DNA from: Pseudodesulfovibrio nedwellii
GTDB lineage: Bacteria > Desulfobacterota > Desulfovibrionia > Desulfovibrionales > Desulfovibrionaceae
DNA length: 64,000 bases
Assembly (NCBI RefSeq): GCF_027923765.1
Contig: NZ_AP026709.1
Location: 2,103,501 to 2,167,500, forward strand
Direction: 5' to 3'
Position numbers and translations under genes: made by a program. Below are positions 16,368-25,160 of this stretch, one piece after another. Below the pieces are notes generated by a model. It searched no databases, was not told the origin of the DNA, and was given only the letters and a program-made list of their open reading frames with translations. Numbering within the stretch: position 1 is the first letter of the stretch; each line of letters starts with the position of its first letter.

Positions 16368-17818
16368 TTTTCGACAACACCTATACTCGACTCCCAAATC
16401 GATTCTTTCAACGGATCAACCCCGTTGTCGTCGAAAAACCCAGTCTTATTCGCATGAACACCTCACTGGCGAAGAAACTCGGTCTTCCCCTCCCCGATAA
16501 CCACATCCAACTAGCCGAACTTTTTTCCGGCAATGTGCTCATGGACGGTATGGAACCCATTGCACAAGCCTATGCAGGCCACCAGTTCGGAAACTTCGTG
16601 CATCAACTGGGAGATGGTCGGGCCGTGCTCTTGGGGGAAGCAATCACCAAGCAGGGAACACGATTCGACATCCAACTCAAAGGGTCCGGTCAAACTCAAT
16701 TTTCACGAAGTGGCGATGGCCGTTCTCCTCTGGGGCCGGTCATCCGAGAATATGTGATATCCGAGGCCATGCACACCCTCGGCATCCCCACCACCCGCGC
16801 TTTGGCAATGGTCGCCACCGGAGAAACCGTTCACAGAGAAACGACGTTGCCCGGAGCGATCCTGACACGTGTGGCTGCCAGTTTTATCAGGGTTGGGACT
16901 TTTGAATATTTCGCCGCAAGGAACGACGAAGAAGCACTCAGAAAACTGGCAGACTACACCATTCAACGTCATTATCCCGAAGTTGAAAAAGCAGACAATC
17001 CATATGCGACATTTTTCAATGCCGTCTGTCATGCTCAGGCAGAGCTGCTGGCCCGGTGGATGTGCGTCGGGTTCATTCACGGAGTCATGAATACCGACAA
17101 TACCACTATTTCCGGCGAAACCATCGACTACGGCCCATGCGCTTTCATGGACCAATACAACCCGGCTCAGGTCTTCAGCTCCATCGACCATCAGGGGCGA
17201 TATGCTTATAATCAACAGCCTCTCATAGCCCAATGGAACATGGGTTGCTTGGGCGGTTGCCTCATCCCACTTCTGCACACGGACGAACAAACCGCCCACA
17301 ACCTCGGCGAAGATATCCTCGCCTCATTCACGCCGTCTTTTGCTCACTATTACCGTACTGGCATGTGCGCCAAGATCGGCCTTTCAAAAGAAAGCGATCA
17401 TGGATTCGCTCATGCCAAACGGCTACTCGAAATAATGCATCAGGACCATGTGGATTTCACGGAATCATTCCGCATTCTGGGAGATTCGATCACGGATTCA
17501 GCACAATTTAAGGCACTCTTTTCCTCACGTGAAACAATCATACAATGGATTACAGACTGGCGAGAATTGCTCAATCAGGACCCTCGGAGTGCGGAAAAAA
17601 CCAGCCACGCCATGCATGCAACCAACCCCGCAATCATTCCACGTAACCATCGCGTCGAAGAAGCTATCCGGGCAGCAGAAGATCATGGAGATTTTGCCCC
17701 CACTCACAAACTGATCGAAGTATTGAGTACACCATACGCAGACCAACCGAACCATCAGGAATATCGCTCCCCGCCAGAACCGTCGGAACGAGTTCAACAA
17801 ACCTTTTGTGGAACCTGA
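16364..17818 (+). CDS. selO: Protein adenylyltransferase SelO (YdiU family)
   Basis: The 484-residue protein is close to E. coli YdiU in length. The family signatures are present: PIAQAYAGHQFGNFVHQLGD with GDGRAVLLGE, QLKGSGQTQFSRSGDGRSPL, RALAMVATGE, GFIHGVMNTDNTTISGETID and DYGPCAFMD (DFG-like metal site). SelO is a pseudokinase that transfers AMP from ATP to Ser/Thr/Tyr of target proteins, linked to redox stress. The last residues are QTFCGT; the Cys at 482 matches the conserved C-terminal cysteine that is selenocysteine in animal homologues. It is coupled by ATGA to the upstream kinase-like gene. Confidence 0.95.
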   Translation: MIFDNTYTRLPNRFFQRINPVVVEKPSLIRMNTSLAKKLGLPLPDNHIQLAELFSGNVLMDGMEPIAQAYAGHQFGNFVHQLGDGRAVLLGEAITKQGTRFDIQLKGSGQTQFSRSGDGRSPLGPVIREYVISEAMHTLGIPTTRALAMVATGETVHRETTLPGAILTRVAASFIRVGTFEYFAARNDEEALRKLADYTIQRHYPEVEKADNPYATFFNAVCHAQAELLARWMCVGFIHGVMNTDNTTISGETIDYGPCAFMDQYNPAQVFSSIDHQGRYAYNQQPLIAQWNMGCLGGCLIPLLHTDEQTAHNLGEDILASFTPSFAHYYRTGMCAKIGLSKESDHGFAHAKRLLEIMHQDHVDFTESFRILGDSITDSAQFKALFSSRETIIQWITDWRELLNQDPRSAEKTSHAMHATNPAIIPRNHRVEEAIRAAEDHGDFAPTHKLIEVLSTPYADQPNHQEYRSPPEPSERVQQTFCGT

Positions 17819-17883
17819 TCCCACAAGAAAAGAACATCTCTCAATTTTAAAAATACTGATTGTTGATTTAAAATCAGAACAGA

Positions 17884-17954
17884 AAACCGCCTTTGGCGGA
17901 TGGGATCGAACACGCAGGACTCTGTCCTGCGCCTGTCGGCGCAATGGGTTTAAC
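17884..17954. repeat. Second dispersed repeat, copy e (minus orientation)
   Basis: On the minus strand the order is TTGCGCCGACAGGCGCA, then GGACAGAGTCCTGC, TGTTCGATC, ATCCGCC and the palindrome CCGCCAAAGGCGG. On the plus strand a 7-bp hairpin GCAGGAC/GTCCTGC lies at 17914-17930. The same blocks recur at 63541-63630. The copy lies between selO and the terminator at 17964. Confidence 0.65.
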
Positions 17955-17963
17955 AAAAAAAAA

Positions 17964-17979
17964 CCGACCCAAGGGTCGG
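17964..17979. terminator. Bidirectional terminator between selO and the acidic protein gene
   Basis: A 7-bp stem CCGACCC/GGGTCGG with a 2-base loop is flanked by a run of nine A on the left and TTTT on the right. On the minus strand it ends the acidic-protein transcript with a strong T run, and on the plus strand it can end the selO transcript. Confidence 0.8.
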
Positions 17980-18007
17980 CTTTTCATGTATTCGTATAAA
18001 AAAAGGA

Positions 18008-19378
18008 TCAATCGTCAAGTTCGCTCGCCAAGGCGACAATCTCTTCACGAATTATGCGTGCGGCCTCTTCCGGGACCATCTGAGCTATTTCGTCACGCAA
18101 TCGTTTTTCCAAATCTTCAACACGCGATTCAAGCATGGCGACCTTGTCTTGCAATTCAGCCATTGACGCCTCGCCTGCCTCGGAACGGACATCCACGAGA
18201 AGCTGATCTACGTCCACATCATCGGACACGTCATGCCCTGCGTCAGGCGGCATGATTTCAGCTGCCAGAACATCGTCCAAGTCAGCATCCAGATCGGGAA
18301 TATCCATGTCTTCGTCTGTTTCAACATCCACGACATCGGACACATCAACTTCAACATTGTCCAGCAAACTGTCCACATCTTCGATGGCGTCGTCTTCCAA
18401 CGCTTCCAAACCGGTCAATTCGCTGTCAGCCTCTTCGGCAGGTTTTTCGATCTTGCGAATGTCGGCAAACACATTCCCGGCCACAATCGCACTACTGTCT
18501 TCCTGTTCGGGGTCCGGCTCGGGCTCATCCATAATGGATTCGATATCAGCCTCAGGCACCGCCTGCTCCACCGGGACTTCCGGTGCAGATTCTTCGGCCA
18601 AGGCAACGTCCATCATGTCTTCGGGTTCTGGAGAAATTTCTTCAACTTCAGATTCGGACACAGCCTCAATTGCAGGCTCTTCCGTTTCCTCAAGAATCAT
18701 ATCTTCAGCCATATCTTCGGCGAAATCATCAGGGAGCTCTTCCATCACATCAGAAGACATTTCCTCAACGTCCGGTTCGGAAACAGCATCCTCTTCAGCT
18801 TCGAGGGCTTCTTCTTCCAACAGATCATCAAGTTCCAGAATATCGTCATCCGAATCATCCACTTCCGCCACAAGGTCGTCCAATTCGATGGCGTCCTCAT
18901 CGGCTTCGGATTCAGGCTCCGGCTCGGGGTCATTGACCTCGGCGATATCGTCCACCAAGGCTTCAACCTCAGCGGCACTCTCGTCCGTCACTTCCTCAAC
19001 AACATCGTCGAGCACCAGCGGTTCATCCTCATCATCTTCAATGATATCATCCAGCACGATCAACTCGTCAACTTCATCGGCACTGGCGGCAGATGCTGCC
19101 ACGGCGTCGAGATCAATGACTTCATCCGCTTCTTCGGCAATATCATCCAGCACGATAGGGTCGTCCTCCGCAACATCGTCGAGCATAACTGGCCCGTCGT
19201 CGCTGTCAGTGGAAACGTCGTCATCCAGATCGTCAGCAAAAAGATCTTCAAGCTCCTGCTCGAAATCAGCATCCACGGAATCTGGATCCAGCCCTTCATT
19301 TTCGGGCGCGGTATCGTTCAAGACGTCGCTTATATCAACATTCTTGTCGTTGGGGGAAGGCGGGGGAGCCGGGGTCAT
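18008..19378 (-). CDS. Highly acidic LDD-repeat protein with C-terminal coiled coil
   Basis: The 456-residue protein has a strong AGGAGGT ribosome site. It is extraordinarily rich in Asp and Glu. The first half carries about seven copies of a short motif of the form hydrophobic-x-LDD-[VIL] (VMLDDV, IVLDDI, LIVLDDII, LVLDDVV, IELDDLV, LELDDLL and a variant). Residues from about 395 switch to a charged heptad-like segment (LQDKVAMLESRVEDLEKRL) that predicts a coiled coil, ending in EEAARIIREEIVALASELDD. There is no signal peptide or membrane segment. I do not recognise the family. It may be a disordered scaffold with repeated docking motifs joined to a multimerising tail. It lies downstream of cytochrome c3, after a terminator. 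Confidence 0.85.
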   Translation of the reverse strand: MTPAPPPSPNDKNVDISDVLNDTAPENEGLDPDSVDADFEQELEDLFADDLDDDVSTDSDDGPVMLDDVAEDDPIVLDDIAEEADEVIDLDAVAASAASADEVDELIVLDDIIEDDEDEPLVLDDVVEEVTDESAAEVEALVDDIAEVNDPEPEPESEADEDAIELDDLVAEVDDSDDDILELDDLLEEEALEAEEDAVSEPDVEEMSSDVMEELPDDFAEDMAEDMILEETEEPAIEAVSESEVEEISPEPEDMMDVALAEESAPEVPVEQAVPEADIESIMDEPEPDPEQEDSSAIVAGNVFADIRKIEKPAEEADSELTGLEALEDDAIEDVDSLLDNVEVDVSDVVDVETDEDMDIPDLDADLDDVLAAEIMPPDAGHDVSDDVDVDQLLVDVRSEAGEASMAELQDKVAMLESRVEDLEKRLRDEIAQMVPEEAARIIREEIVALASELDD

Positions 19379-19409
19379 ATGTACCTCCTGAGAGAAGGTT
19401 TAAAAAAAA

Positions 19410-19433
19410 GGGGAGCTGTCTTCAACAGCCCCC
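19410..19433 (-). terminator. Terminator of the cytochrome c3 transcript
   Basis: On the minus strand, GGGG, then GCTGT pairing with ACAGC, then CCCC, form a stem with one bulged base. It is followed by eight T. It lies just after the cytochrome c3 stop, about 30 bases before the acidic-protein start. Confidence 0.75.
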
Positions 19434-19452
19434 CTCGAATTACCCTAGCGTT

Positions 19453-19863
19453 TTACTTCTTGGGGTGACAGGCCTTACAGCTAACGGGGGCTGCCTTGCC
19501 GGCCTTCTTTTCTACCTTGTGGCAGCCAAGACAGGAAGCCTTGGACTTCTTGTTATGGAAAGCCTGGTAGAAGCCCTTCGGGTCTTTCTTGGCGGCTTTG
19601 CTGGCGTCCATGTGACAGCCTTCAGTGGCACAGCCCTTGACTGCTTCCTTGGACTCGGCCTTATGGTGACACACCATACAGTCGATACCGAGCTCAGAAT
19701 GCTTCTTGTGCGGGAATTCGACAGCTGTTTTAGTTGCCTTGACGCCCTCGGGAGCCGTCATGGTGATCTGGTCGGGAGCTGCATTGCCAGCAATAACTGC
19801 GGGCAGCGCGAAAACACATACCAGAGCGACAACCATAAGGCTGATGATCAGTGATTTCTTCAT
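19453..19863 (-). CDS. Tetraheme cytochrome c3
   Basis: The 136-residue protein has a signal peptide (LMVVALVCVFALPAVIAG) and four heme c sites: CMVCH, CATEGCH (CX4CH), CLGCH and CKACH. Additional histidines in the FPHKKHSELG segment supply the sixth ligands expected for bis-His c3. Size, spacing and the PHKKH motif fit the type I cytochrome c3 of Desulfovibrio, a soluble periplasmic carrier between hydrogenases or formate dehydrogenases and membrane complexes. AGGAGG precedes the start. The upstream 170 bases to cobJ hold no recognised gene. Confidence 0.95.
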   Translation of the reverse strand: MKKSLIISLMVVALVCVFALPAVIAGNAAPDQITMTAPEGVKATKTAVEFPHKKHSELGIDCMVCHHKAESKEAVKGCATEGCHMDASKAAKKDPKGFYQAFHNKKSKASCLGCHKVEKKAGKAAPVSCKACHPKK

Positions 19864-20032
19864 TTACCTAGTTCCTCCTGTTGCATAAAAAAATAAACAG
19901 TCACACTCTCTACTTAGCGGGATAAATGATGTATCCCCCCCCTGTCAAGCGAGGGAATGCTAGCGTAGACCCCCGCTTTTACCTGATAAAGGTCCTTCAA
20001 GGCAAGGGGCTTTTGTTACTTTTCTCACGACA

Positions 20033-20779
20033 TCAAATGTCATATTTTTGATGATACCCACGCGGAGTCAATAATCGGCCTCCCGTAATCCTTGTTGCTG
20101 AATTGCCCACAATGAGTACGGTTTGCATATCAACGGCCTCAACATCCACGCTGCTTAAGGTCACGGCCTTCACTGACTGTCCCTGCCTGTAAGCCTTCCC
20201 CACAACACCGACAGGTGTCTCAGGCCCACGGAATTCACCAATAATATCAAGAGCTTTTTGCAAATGATCATGCCGTTTTCTGGAACGGGGATTATAGATG
20301 GCAATAACGAAATCAGCACCGGCAGCAGCGGCCAGTCGCTTCTCGATAAGTTCCCAAGGTGTGAGCAAATCACTCAAGCTGATGGAAGCAAAATCGTGCA
20401 TGAGCGGTGCACCAAGCAGCGCCGAAGCCGCATTGAAAGCAGCCACTCCGGGGATGATTTCAAAGGGAATTTTCTCGAGTAATCCTTCGGCTTCAAGAAT
20501 TTCCAGGATCAATCCGGCCATGGCATAAATACCGGCGTCGCCGCTGCACACCATGACGGTTTTTTTGCCTGAACGAGCGCACTCCACAGCAGCCTTGACC
20601 CGTTCAACCTCGCCCATCATACCGGTGGACACGACTTCCTTGCCTTCAAGTAATTCAGGCGGCGTCAGTTCAATGTATCCCTTATATCCGGCAATTACGT
20701 CCGCTTCCTCAAGAGCCTTTCTGGCCGCAGGAGTAAGCAAACTTTCATCACCCGGTCCCAAACTGACTGCCTTAATCAC
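20033..20779 (-). CDS. cobJ: Precorrin-3B (cobalt-precorrin-3) C17-methyltransferase
   Basis: The protein has about 248 residues from a GTG at 20779 that overlaps the cbiG stop region (GTGATTAA); the open frame continues to an ATG-equivalent at 20794. It is a SAM-dependent tetrapyrrole methylase: VSLGPGDESLLT at the N terminus, then CSGDAGIYAMAG and EIIPGVAAFNAAS. The SDLLTPW segment and IYNPRSRKRHDHL fit the CobJ/CbiH branch. It methylates C17 and contracts the corrin ring. CbiG, encoded just upstream, opens the lactone that follows, so the pair acts consecutively. Confidence 0.93.
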   Translation of the reverse strand: MIKAVSLGPGDESLLTPAARKALEEADVIAGYKGYIELTPPELLEGKEVVSTGMMGEVERVKAAVECARSGKKTVMVCSGDAGIYAMAGLILEILEAEGLLEKIPFEIIPGVAAFNAASALLGAPLMHDFASISLSDLLTPWELIEKRLAAAAGADFVIAIYNPRSRKRHDHLQKALDIIGEFRGPETPVGVVGKAYRQGQSVKAVTLSSVDVEAVDMQTVLIVGNSATRITGGRLLTPRGYHQKYDI

Positions 20780-21800
20780 CTTTGGCCCTCGCAACAGCCA
20801 GCGTCACGGTGCTGGTCTTTTCCTTGGTCACAACCAGCTCACCGCCATGCGTCGCCAGCAGGGCCGAAGCCTCGGCCACGGAAGGGACATTCATGTGTGC
20901 TAATACCATATCGGACGGCGTAGGCACATCGATGGATGCTAGCTGTTTGGTAGAATAAAAAACAGGATCAACGCCAAAATCATGGGCTGCTTCCAGCAAT
21001 CCGGCCTCATGACGTTTGGCTTCAACCGACCCCAGAGAAGCAATACTCTTCAAAGCAAGCCCCTTCGCCTTGAATACCGCATGTACGTGATCGAGAATCT
21101 CCTCTTTGGACACGTCAAGGCGACATCCAACCCCCAAATGCAGCATACGTGGATGCAGACAAAGTGCCCCTTGCGGACAATCGTCATGCCATGTCACCCA
21201 GATACCGGGACGATTCTTATCCCAGTCGGCAGGGTCGCTTATCCCTTCAAAACTCATATCCCACGCCAAGCCAAGCCAGTCCTCAGGATCATGCAGTTGG
21301 ACTGTCATTCCTTCCAAAAGGGCAATATTCACGAATTTGACGCGGCTGATGTCGTTGATAACCAATCCTCGAGACTGAGCGAGCATATCTATGGACAAAA
21401 CGCCGACAGAATCGGTGGCTGTAGTAATGACCGGCTGTCCATCAAGAACACGAGCACATCGTGTGGACAATTCATTGGCACCACCCAAATGTCCGGCCAG
21501 CAAACTGATGGCGTACTGTCCTTCCTGATCAAGACAGACCACGGCAGGGTCAGTCTCCTTGCTTTGCAGGTGTGGCGCGATGCAGCGCACCGCAATACCT
21601 GCGGCGGCAACAAACACATGAGCATCAAATGTATTGAAGGTTGCTGAAATCAGTTCGGACAAAGAGTCGAACGGAGCAGCTCCTTCGGCCTCAAGACGTC
21701 GGGACGCGTAAACGGTCCCGCCCAGCTTGGCAGCCAGACGGCTGACAATAGTATGCCCTTTGCTGGTCAGGGCGTAATATGCAATTTTCTTTACAGACAT
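20772..21800 (-). CDS. cbiG: Cobalt-precorrin-5A hydrolase CbiG
   Basis: The 342-residue protein has CbiG-type motifs: an N-terminal region with VAAAGIAVRCIAPHLQSKETDPAVV and SLLAGHLGGANEL, and a C-terminal domain starting GVGCRLDVSKEEI, with KAKGLALKSIASLGSVEAK. CbiG opens the lactone of cobalt-precorrin-5A and releases acetaldehyde in the anaerobic cobalamin route. Its presence, with CbiD, shows the oxygen-independent pathway. It overlaps cobJ by a few bases. Confidence 0.93.
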   Translation of the reverse strand: MSVKKIAYYALTSKGHTIVSRLAAKLGGTVYASRRLEAEGAAPFDSLSELISATFNTFDAHVFVAAAGIAVRCIAPHLQSKETDPAVVCLDQEGQYAISLLAGHLGGANELSTRCARVLDGQPVITTATDSVGVLSIDMLAQSRGLVINDISRVKFVNIALLEGMTVQLHDPEDWLGLAWDMSFEGISDPADWDKNRPGIWVTWHDDCPQGALCLHPRMLHLGVGCRLDVSKEEILDHVHAVFKAKGLALKSIASLGSVEAKRHEAGLLEAAHDFGVDPVFYSTKQLASIDVPTPSDMVLAHMNVPSVAEASALLATHGGELVVTKEKTSTVTLAVARAKGD

Positions 21801-21899
21801 CCTCTCTGTTTATCAGCATCACGCCTGATTCGAAAGTGAAAAATGCGATGAATACCCCCTCAAAAAGAGAAGAATTACCTTCTTTTTTCCTAACAAAAA

Positions 21900-21931
21900 C
21901 GGGTCGGTACACAAACATGTGTACCGACCCG
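21900..21931 (-). terminator. Terminator downstream of hemL
   Basis: A 13-bp stem CGGGTCGGTACAC/GTGTACCGACCCG closes a short loop. On the minus strand it is followed by TTTTTG. It lies between the hemL stop (21958) and the cbiG start (21800). Confidence 0.85.
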
Positions 21932-21957
21932 TCGAGATTATCATTTGAAAGGACTGT

Positions 21958-23217
21958 CTAGAATTCAACCTTGCGAGCCGCCTCCAACGTCTTTTCAAAA
22001 TCTTCATCCGTATGAGCAAAGGAAGTAAAGGCACACTCGAAACCAGCCGGAGCCAGATATACACCTTGAGCAAGCATTTGCTGCCAGTAGGTTGCATAGG
22101 CCTCAGAATCACACTGGCCGGATTCGATCATATTGGTCACCGGCTTGTCTGAAAAATACATGGTAAAAGCGGAACCGATCTGTACCAAATGTACAGGCTT
22201 GCCCTTACCCTCGACGATGGATGCCAACTCTTCGGTAAAAGCCGTGGTCCGGGCTTCCAGAGCAGCGTAGTCACATTCAGCCAAACGGTTCAAGGTTGCC
22301 AGTCCTGCGGCCATGGCGACCGGGTTGCCAGACAGTGTACCTGCCTGAAAAACGCCGCCCACGGGGGCCATATGTTCCATGATCTCACGCTTGCCGCCAA
22401 AACAGCCCACAGGGAAACCGCCGCCGATGATCTTGCCAAGGGTGGTCAAGTCAGGAGTGATGCCGTAGCATTCCTGCGCTCCACCGCGAGCCAGCCTGAA
22501 GCCGGTGATAACTTCATCAAAAATAAGAACCGCGCCATACTGGGTGCACACATCACGCAAACCCTGAAGGAAACCGTTTTTGGGTTTGACCAAGCCCATG
22601 TTACCTGCGGCAGGCTCCACGATGATACAGGCTATCTCGTCGCCGGACTCTTCGAAAAGGGCCTTGACCGCATCGAGATCATTGTACTGAGCGAGCAACG
22701 TGTGCTTTGTCACCTCTTCAGGGACACCGGGAGTGCCGGGAACAACAGCTGCGGCAGAACCGGCAGCAGCCAAGAATGCGTCAGCATGACCGTGATAGTT
22801 GCCGATGAACTTCACGAACTTGTTGCGGCCAGTGTAGCCTCGCGCCAAACGCAAGGCAGACATGGTGGCCTCAGTACCGGAGGAAACCATGCGCATCATG
22901 TCCATGGAAGGAACAAGTTTGTTGATGGCCTCGGCCAGAGCGACCTCGCCGAAACAGGGTGCGCCGTAGCTGGAACCTTGATCAATGGCCTTGTGCGCAG
23001 CCTCGGAGACAGCAGGGTCCTGATGACCAAGAATCTGCGGTCCCCAGGAAAAAACGTAATCAATGTATTTGCGACCATCTACATCATACAGATACGCACC
23101 CTTCGCGTTCTCGATGAAGACAGGTTCAGCATTGACATACCTGCAAGCGCGCAGTGGTGAATTGACACCGCCAGGCATAAGGGTCTTGGCCTTGGCGTAG
23201 AGTTCTTTTGAGTTCAT
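21958..23217 (-). CDS. hemL: Glutamate-1-semialdehyde 2,1-aminomutase
   Basis: The 419-residue PLP enzyme shows GSA aminomutase motifs: [79 protein letters not shown] and [18 protein letters not shown] with the PLP-binding Lys, then [15 protein letters not shown]. It converts glutamate-1-semialdehyde into 5-aminolevulinate, the first tetrapyrrole precursor in the C5 pathway. ahbB lies 28 bases upstream on the same strand, so both feed heme synthesis and are likely co-transcribed. Confidence 0.97.
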   Translation of the reverse strand: MNSKELYAKAKTLMPGGVNSPLRACRYVNAEPVFIENAKGAYLYDVDGRKYIDYVFSWGPQILGHQDPAVSEAAHKAIDQGSSYGAPCFGEVALAEAINKLVPSMDMMRMVSSGTEATMSALRLARGYTGRNKFVKFIGNYHGHADAFLAAAGSAAAVVPGTPGVPEEVTKHTLLAQYNDLDAVKALFEESGDEIACIIVEPAAGNMGLVKPKNGFLQGLRDVCTQYGAVLIFDEVITGFRLARGGAQECYGITPDLTTLGKIIGGGFPVGCFGGKREIMEHMAPVGGVFQAGTLSGNPVAMAAGLATLNRLAECDYAALEARTTAFTEELASIVEGKGKPVHLVQIGSAFTMYFSDKPVTNMIESGQCDSEAYATYWQQMLAQGVYLAPAGFECAFTSFAHTDEDFEKTLEAARKVEF

Positions 23218-23245
23218 TGCAGCCTCGAATAGTGTATCGAATTAT

Positions 23246-23722
23246 TTATTTGAAATAGACCATGGAGGTCTTCTTAAGCTCTTTGAGTGACTTCAACACG
23301 CAGTTGTCATCAATACCGATGATCTGCTCCAGTTCGGCCACTACTTCATTGGCATGACCGGGGCGTTCGCCATGAACCATCGTATATAAATTATACGTCC
23401 ACTCCGGGTAGGTACGTCGAATGTAACAATGAGAAATCTCGGAGCGGGCCGCGCAGATCTCACCAATTTCGTCACTCCGCTCCTCCGGCACACGCCATGC
23501 CACCATGGCGTTGTGGCCGTAGCCCGCCTTCTGATGTCTGAGCGTAGCCCCGAAGCGACGAATGATCTTGCGCTCCTTGAGGTCGGCCAAAAGGTTGATA
23601 ACGTCCTGCTCGTCCACGCCCACTGCCTCGGCAATAGTCTTGAACGGCTGCTCGGTGTCCGGCAAATCCTTGCCTGCCAGAGCGAGTATCCTTTCTTCGG
23701 TCTCGGTGAATTGTATAGCCAT
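23246..23722 (-). CDS. ahbB: Siroheme decarboxylase subunit AhbB
   Basis: From the ATG at 23722 the protein has 158 residues. It has an N-terminal Lrp/AsnC-like winged helix (EERILALAGKDLP, then EAVGVDEQDVINLLADLKE) and the AhbB signatures RRFGATLRHQKAGYG and HCYIRRTYPEWTYNLYTMVH. AhbA and AhbB form the decarboxylase that turns siroheme into didecarboxysiroheme in the alternative heme route. Only one of the two subunits is here; AhbA should be elsewhere. The position next to hemL supports the assignment. A plain Lrp-family regulator is a less likely alternative, because the C-terminal motif is specific. Confidence 0.85.
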   Translation of the reverse strand: MAIQFTETEERILALAGKDLPDTEQPFKTIAEAVGVDEQDVINLLADLKERKIIRRFGATLRHQKAGYGHNAMVAWRVPEERSDEIGEICAARSEISHCYIRRTYPEWTYNLYTMVHGERPGHANEVVAELEQIIGIDDNCVLKSLKELKKTSMVYFK

Positions 23723-23863
23723 GGGAGGGTCTATACATCCGGCTGAAACAGGATGCAACCATGTGCACGATTTCATCTCACTGCCCCCCGGATTGAGGAC
23801 TTGCCACCAACTCCCGCCGCACGTATGCTAAAAGACTGTATAAAGCACGAAAGGAGTCCTTGC

Positions 23864-24856
23864 ATGAAAATAGCAGTTCTGGGCGCAGGCGCCTGGGGAA
23901 CAACCCTGGCCGACATGCTCGCAAAGAACGATGTAAACACCACTTTGTGGGCACGTGAGCCTGAAGTGGTGGCCAATATCCGTGAAAAAAGAGAAAACGC
24001 GACATTCCTGCCGGGCGTTCCCTTGTCCGAAAAGCTCAACATCGAATCCGACCCTGAAACAGCTTTTGCCGGGGCCGACTACTTTTTGGTCGTCATCCCC
24101 AGTCAATTCATCCGGCCCGCCCTTGAAGGGTTCCGGGATATCCTGCCGATGAATCCGGTAATCGTCTGTGCTTCAAAAGGCATCGAGCTAAACTCTCTGG
24201 CCCCCATGTCCCGAGTGGTCGCCGAAGCACTTGAAGGTAAACGTCCCCGTTACGCGTCGCTGTCCGGGCCATCCTTTGCCGCCGAGGTCTCCGCCGACAT
24301 GCCCACATCCGTTTCTCTGGGCTGTGAAGACCATGAGCTTGGCCGTGAATTGCAGGAAGCCTTTTCCACCCCATTTTTCCGCGTTTATTTCACACCTGAC
24401 TATCGTGGTGTGGAACTGGGCGGTGCGGTCAAAAACGTTATCGCTATTGCCGCAGGCATGGCCGATGGTCTCAATTTCGGTCATGATGCCAGAGCCGCAC
24501 TCATCACCCGAGGACTGGCCGAACTGAGCCGCCTTGGAGAAGCCATGGGTGGGCAGGAACGTACCTTCATGGGACTGTCCGGCATGGGCGATCTCGTGTT
24601 GACCTGTACCGGCGACCTTTCCCGCAACCGGCAGGTGGGCCTGAAACTCGGTCAGGGCCAGAAACTCGACAACATCATCAGCGAGATGAAAGCCGTGGCC
24701 GAAGGCGTCAAAACCACCAAATCCTTGTACGACCTTTCCAAAAAACTCAATGTGGAATTGCCCATTACAGACCAAGTGTATAAGATACTCTATGAAGACA
24801 AAGACCCGGCTCAGGCCACTCGTGACTTGATGAACCGGGATTTGAAAGACGAATAA
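23864..24856 (+). CDS. gpsA: Glycerol-3-phosphate dehydrogenase [NAD(P)+]
   Basis: The ATG at 23864 has an AAAGGAG ribosome site and gives a 330-residue protein. The N-terminal nucleotide motif is AVLGAGAWGTTLA. VVIPSQFIRPAL, VCASKGIELNS, SLSGPSFAAEV, and the catalytic region ELGGAVKNVIAIAAGMADG (active-site Lys) are typical of GpsA. It makes sn-glycerol-3-phosphate for phospholipids in the cytoplasm. It heads a probable operon with a lipoprotein, a DUF2867 protein and cbiD (gaps of 13, 12 and 7 bases). Confidence 0.97.
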   Translation: MKIAVLGAGAWGTTLADMLAKNDVNTTLWAREPEVVANIREKRENATFLPGVPLSEKLNIESDPETAFAGADYFLVVIPSQFIRPALEGFRDILPMNPVIVCASKGIELNSLAPMSRVVAEALEGKRPRYASLSGPSFAAEVSADMPTSVSLGCEDHELGRELQEAFSTPFFRVYFTPDYRGVELGGAVKNVIAIAAGMADGLNFGHDARAALITRGLAELSRLGEAMGGQERTFMGLSGMGDLVLTCTGDLSRNRQVGLKLGQGQKLDNIISEMKAVAEGVKTTKSLYDLSKKLNVELPITDQVYKILYEDKDPAQATRDLMNRDLKDE

Positions 24857-24869
24857 ACAGGGAGTCGCC

Positions 24870-25148
24870 ATGCGCCAGCTCGTTCTCACCGTGAGTCTCA
24901 TCATTTTGACACTCGCCCTGCTCATGTTCTCAGGATGTTCCAGAGCATGGTATCATTCGGACCTCAGCGGCACAGCGGCTGACGAACAATTCGCCAAGGA
25001 CTCGGACGACTGCAAGCTCAATGCAATGGACATGTATCCGCTGGATAAGCACATGCAGTCCCAAGGCTATGAGAAGTGCCTGCAAGAAAAGGGCTGGATG
25101 CACCAGCGCGACTACGACGGAATCCGCTTCGAAACCAAACCCAGATAA
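24870..25148 (+). CDS. Small hypothetical lipoprotein
   Basis: The 92-residue product has a lipoprotein signal (ILTLALLMFSGCS, Cys near residue 23). The mature part is short, with two more cysteines in DDCKLNAMDMY and YEKCLQEKGW; the latter matches a C-x(5)-G-W end seen in many small bacterial envelope lipoproteins. These cysteines could form a disulfide in the periplasm. It is 13 bases after gpsA. Function unknown. Confidence 0.8.
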   Translation: MRQLVLTVSLIILTLALLMFSGCSRAWYHSDLSGTAADEQFAKDSDDCKLNAMDMYPLDKHMQSQGYEKCLQEKGWMHQRDYDGIRFETKPR

Positions 25149-25160
25149 TCGGGGGACACC

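Noticed and set aside
17805..17870. Possible selenocysteine (TGA) readthrough at the selO end
   Set aside because: The codon for the conserved C-terminal Cys is TGT (QTFCGT); the TGA after it ends the gene, and the sequence beyond is not SelO-like. No SECIS-like structure was seen.
18252..19391. Long Ser/Thr-rich ORF on the plus strand across the acidic protein gene
   Set aside because: It is the antisense of GAC/GAA-rich codons, which read as Ser/Ile codons on the other strand; it has no ribosome site and no family-like sequence. The same applies to the His/Phe/Asn-rich frame at 18233-19468.
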